A stretch of DNA of 36,640 nt from Methanobacteriota archaeon. Its GTDB lineage: Archaea; Thermoplasmatota; Poseidoniia; Poseidoniales; Poseidoniaceae. The translations under genes were made by a program, and so were the position numbers. The DNA lies in NCBI GenBank assembly GCA_002720095.2, contig PBGP02000003.1, positions 72,702 through 109,341 on the forward strand. Reading direction: 5' to 3'. The notes under the pieces were generated by a model. The model was not told where the DNA came from. It did no database searches and was given only the letters and a program-made list of their open reading frames with translations. Shown here piece after piece: positions 34,820-36,640 of the stretch (its first letter is position 1; each line of letters opens with the position of its first letter).

Positions 34820-35782
34820 ATGATAAACAAACGTAACGAATCGGCAGGTATTTACTCGGGCAGGAAAACAGTAGGTCAATCTAGACCTTGTACTGACTGT
34901 GGTGAGATAAATTGGAGCTTCGATAAATCTAGAGGGGAAGTATTCTGTGAATCATGTGGTTCAGTTGTAGAACAAAATATCATTGATGAAGGACCAGAAT
35001 GGACCAATCATTCAGATCAAGTGGACAACTCAAGAGTCGGAGCACCTAGTACATACTTGCTAGCGGACAAAGGTTTGAATACTACAATTGACACAAAAGA
35101 TTTACTTTATTCAAGTGCCAGTAGGAACGGTATTTCTGGAAAAAGTAGAAGAGAATGGAGAAGAAGAGCAATATTAGACCAGAGGAGCAAGTCTAACGAT
35201 GGAAAAATTAGGAATTTAGCCAAGGCTACTAAACTAATACGCGACAACAGTGGACTTCAGGGAAGACTAGTCGAAGAAGCAGCATTCTATTACAGAAAAG
35301 TAGAAGAAAAAGGTCTTGTAATAGGCCGAAGCATAGCTGGTGTTTCTGCAGCTTGTGTCTATCTAGCAGCACGAGAGGCTAAGTTACCGAGATCAATTTC
35401 TGAACTAGCAACTTCGTTTCACATCAAGGAGAAGGAATTAAGGAGAATTATAAGAATGGCAACTAGAATGTTAGGTTTACACCATGTAACTGGACCTGAA
35501 GAATATCTTAGTTTATATCAGAGTAATTTGCAATTACCACCTTCAGTGCTTGAAGAATCTAACATTATCTGGTCTAAAGTTAAGCATTTAGACTACTGGC
35601 AGGGTAAAAAACCTTCAGGCGTTGCAGGTGCATTAATGTATCATGCAGCTAAAATCAGAGGTCATCCTAGGACTCAGGCTGAAATTTGTCAGGTTTCAGA
35701 CATTAGCGAAGTAACTTTGAGAGGTTTATTAAAAATACTCGACTTAGCATTAAAGCAAGTTCGAGAAGCTGTAGAAAATTAG
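34820..35782 (+). CDS. tfb: transcription initiation factor IIB
   Basis: 320 aa, full-length archaeal TFB, which bridges TBP-TATA and RNA polymerase. The N-terminal zinc ribbon is at about 24-45 (CTDCGEINW ... VFCESCG). The B-finger/linker region is VVEQNIIDEGPEW. Two cyclin-like repeats follow: the first around AAFYYRKVEEKGLVIGRSIAG and AACVYLAAREAKLPRSISE (quoted in parts), the second around WSKVKHLDYWQGKKPSGVAG with the helix-turn-helix AEICQVSDISEVTLRG that reads the BRE. ATG at 34820 has an SD-like sequence. It is followed 49 bp later by tRNA-Ala. Confidence 0.97.
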   Translation: MINKRNESAGIYSGRKTVGQSRPCTDCGEINWSFDKSRGEVFCESCGSVVEQNIIDEGPEWTNHSDQVDNSRVGAPSTYLLADKGLNTTIDTKDLLYSSASRNGISGKSRREWRRRAILDQRSKSNDGKIRNLAKATKLIRDNSGLQGRLVEEAAFYYRKVEEKGLVIGRSIAGVSAACVYLAAREAKLPRSISELATSFHIKEKELRRIIRMATRMLGLHHVTGPEEYLSLYQSNLQLPPSVLEESNIIWSKVKHLDYWQGKKPSGVAGALMYHAAKIRGHPRTQAEICQVSDISEVTLRGLLKILDLALKQVREAVEN

Positions 35783-35830
35783 GAATCCAAGCGTATCAAT
35801 AAAGAAGTGGAACGTTTGAGCAGTGTTTAG

Positions 35831-35907
35831 GGGCGCTTAGCTCAGCTTGGAAGAGCGCCTGGTTTGCAACCAGGCGGCCGGGGGTTCAAATCCCCCAGCG
35901 TCCACCA
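35831..35907 (+). tRNA. tRNA-Ala(TGC)
   Basis: A cloverleaf can be drawn by hand. The acceptor stem is GGGCGCT/AGCGTCC, which includes a G3:U70 pair, the alanine identity element. The D stem is GCTC/GAGC, and the anticodon stem is CCTGG/CCAGG with loop TTTGCAA (anticodon TGC). The T arm is GGGGG-TTCAAAT-CCCCC, the discriminator is A35904, and CCA is encoded at 35905-35907. There is no intron. Its 3' 22 bases are shared with the integrase gene on the other strand, making it the integration target. Confidence 0.97.
35886..35907. other. candidate att site: tRNA-Ala 3' end shared with integrase 3' end
   Basis: The integrase stop codon (TCA on plus, 35886-35888) lies in the T loop. The last six integrase residues (GGRWGI) are read from the complement of the tRNA acceptor/T arm. 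This is the arrangement of an element integrated at a tRNA gene with int at the junction. The att core should be a copy of at least part of this segment and should recur at the element's far end, outside the window. Confidence 0.7.
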
Positions 35908-36640
35908 TTCTCTTCATAGAGTCTATACCCCTCTGCAATTGCTAATTGGTTTGCAGAAGGTAATTGTTTACTATGTCTTTTGAGTCCTAATGGTTGTACA
36001 GTTCCTTCAGAAGAGATAGGAATGTTTTGTTTCCTGGTCATCTTTTCATGCTCTGCTTTGTGATCCCCATTGAGAAGGAATCGAGAGTAATATTCTTCAA
36101 CAGTAGATACAGAATCACCTAGAACCTTTGCAATGAATGTCATCTTTCTACTATTTTTTAGTGCAAGCATTGCAAATGAATGGCGATATTTGTGTCCTGA
36201 TAGTTTTTGAGGAAAACTTCCATCATCAAGAATAGTTGTGTCTCGAATATAATCCAGATGCTTTGCAATTGTTTTTCCTGTAATGTGTGGTCTTGATTTT
36301 TTAGTACTACCACTTGATTGTGCCATACTTGATGGGAATACATACACATCTCCATCAACAGACTGAGATGTTTGTTCTTTCCATTGTTCAAGGAATGGTA
36401 GGAACCGTTGCTCGATGAAGTTCCCTGCTTGGCGTCCATTCTTTTTTGCTGGAAATAGAATGAAATTCTCTGCAAGATCAATGTATTGCCACTTCAATTG
36501 AGAAGTATCTTCTCTACGAGGGGGGCAGATGCGATTGATGAAGTGAGCAACTGCAGCAGCTCTTTTTTCTGGCTCGTTGTTGAATACTTGGATTGCTCGA
36601 TTAGTCATTGCTTCAAGTTCATCCTCATTCCAGTAATCCA
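35886..36640 (-). CDS. int: tyrosine recombinase/integrase, 5' end beyond the window
   Basis: At least 251 residues. The frame stays open to the window edge, with DYWNEDELEAM before the first internal ATG at 36608, so that ATG is probably not the start and the N-terminal core-binding domain is off-window. Catalytic domain: Arg in CPPRREDTSQLKW, Lys in FPAKKNGRQ, H-x-x-R in GHKYRHSFAML, and nucleophile Tyr in STVEEYYSRF. The residue normally His/Trp after 'LG' is Asp (VLGDS). About 65 residues follow the Tyr, an extended C-terminus ending inside tRNA-Ala. It catalyses integration/excision of the adjoining element. Base composition looks somewhat less AT-rich than the neighbouring genes, fitting mobile DNA. 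Confidence 0.93.
   Translation of the reverse strand, partial: DYWNEDELEAMTNRAIQVFNNEPEKRAAAVAHFINRICPPRREDTSQLKWQYIDLAENFILFPAKKNGRQAGNFIEQRFLPFLEQWKEQTSQSVDGDVYVFPSSMAQSSGSTKKSRPHITGKTIAKHLDYIRDTTILDDGSFPQKLSGHKYRHSFAMLALKNSRKMTFIAKVLGDSVSTVEEYYSRFLLNGDHKAEHEKMTRKQNIPISSEGTVQPLGLKRHSKQLPSANQLAIAEGYRLYEENGGRWGI

Noticed and set aside
36608-36610. ATG near 36608 as the true start of the integrase
   Set aside because: The reading frame continues upstream to the window edge with DYWNEDELEA, and the usual N-terminal DNA-binding domain is missing, so the gene is cut by the window.
1-36640. CRISPR array, defence island, insertion sequences or rRNA operon
   Set aside because: No regularly spaced repeats, Cas, transposase or rRNA sequence was seen; the only mobile-element gene is the integrase at the right edge.

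Overview
This window is a stretch of archaeal chromosome. It encodes the clamp-loader small subunit RfcS, transcription factor TFB, membrane-anchored LonB protease, ribosomal protein L40e, a UPF0147 protein, TrmI, archaeal-type AspRS and an A24 (prepilin/preflagellin) peptidase. It also carries three very large Ig-rich surface proteins with C-terminal membrane anchors and cytoplasmic tails. The AT-rich composition, dense packing with 4-20 bp overlaps, TATA boxes 22-32 bp upstream of many starts (leaderless or nearly so), bacterial-type MetK and this style of surface protein suggest a planktonic marine Thermoplasmatota archaeon, most likely Marine Group II (Poseidoniales) or III. That lineage call is inference from gene content, not from a marker-gene search.

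Layout. 1-5230: two unrecognised membrane proteins, rfcS and a first large surface protein. 5227-7775: panB and an APC-family amino acid permease that carries a pair of EF hands at its C-terminus. 7816-16088: a seven-gene minus-strand cluster, read right to left as formyltransferase-like protein, SDR, luciferase-like monooxygenase (LLM), asparaginase-II-like hydrolase, aldehyde dehydrogenase, then AmnB-like and AmnA-like extradiol dioxygenase subunits. The AmnA-like subunit is fused to a RidA/aminomuconate-deaminase domain. A small opposite-strand membrane protein gene sits inside the cluster. 16130-23813: aspS, metK, a second giant surface protein and trmI. 23925-30750: a third surface protein with a thioredoxin-like CxxC domain, lonB and an MFS transporter. 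30747-35782: A24 peptidase, UPF0147, L40e (only 49 codons), a metallo-beta-lactamase-fold pseudoenzyme, a small Cys4 protein, purA and tfb. 35831-36640: tRNA-Ala(TGC), with a tyrosine integrase whose 3' end lies inside the tRNA. This is the left boundary of an integrated element that continues beyond the window.

The most interesting part is the 7.8-16.1 kb cluster. Dioxygenase alpha+beta, a 2-aminomuconate-semialdehyde-dehydrogenase-like ALDH and a RidA-type deaminase match three consecutive steps of 2-aminophenol-type meta-cleavage. That pathway is known from bacteria, and its dioxygenase and deaminase are here welded into one polypeptide. The LLM, SDR, formyltransferase-like and asparaginase-like proteins would then prepare or process an unknown N-containing aromatic substrate. 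Other notable items are the integrase/tRNA-Ala junction, the EF-hand permease, the MBL pseudoenzyme that has lost most metal ligands, and the shared architecture of the three surface proteins.
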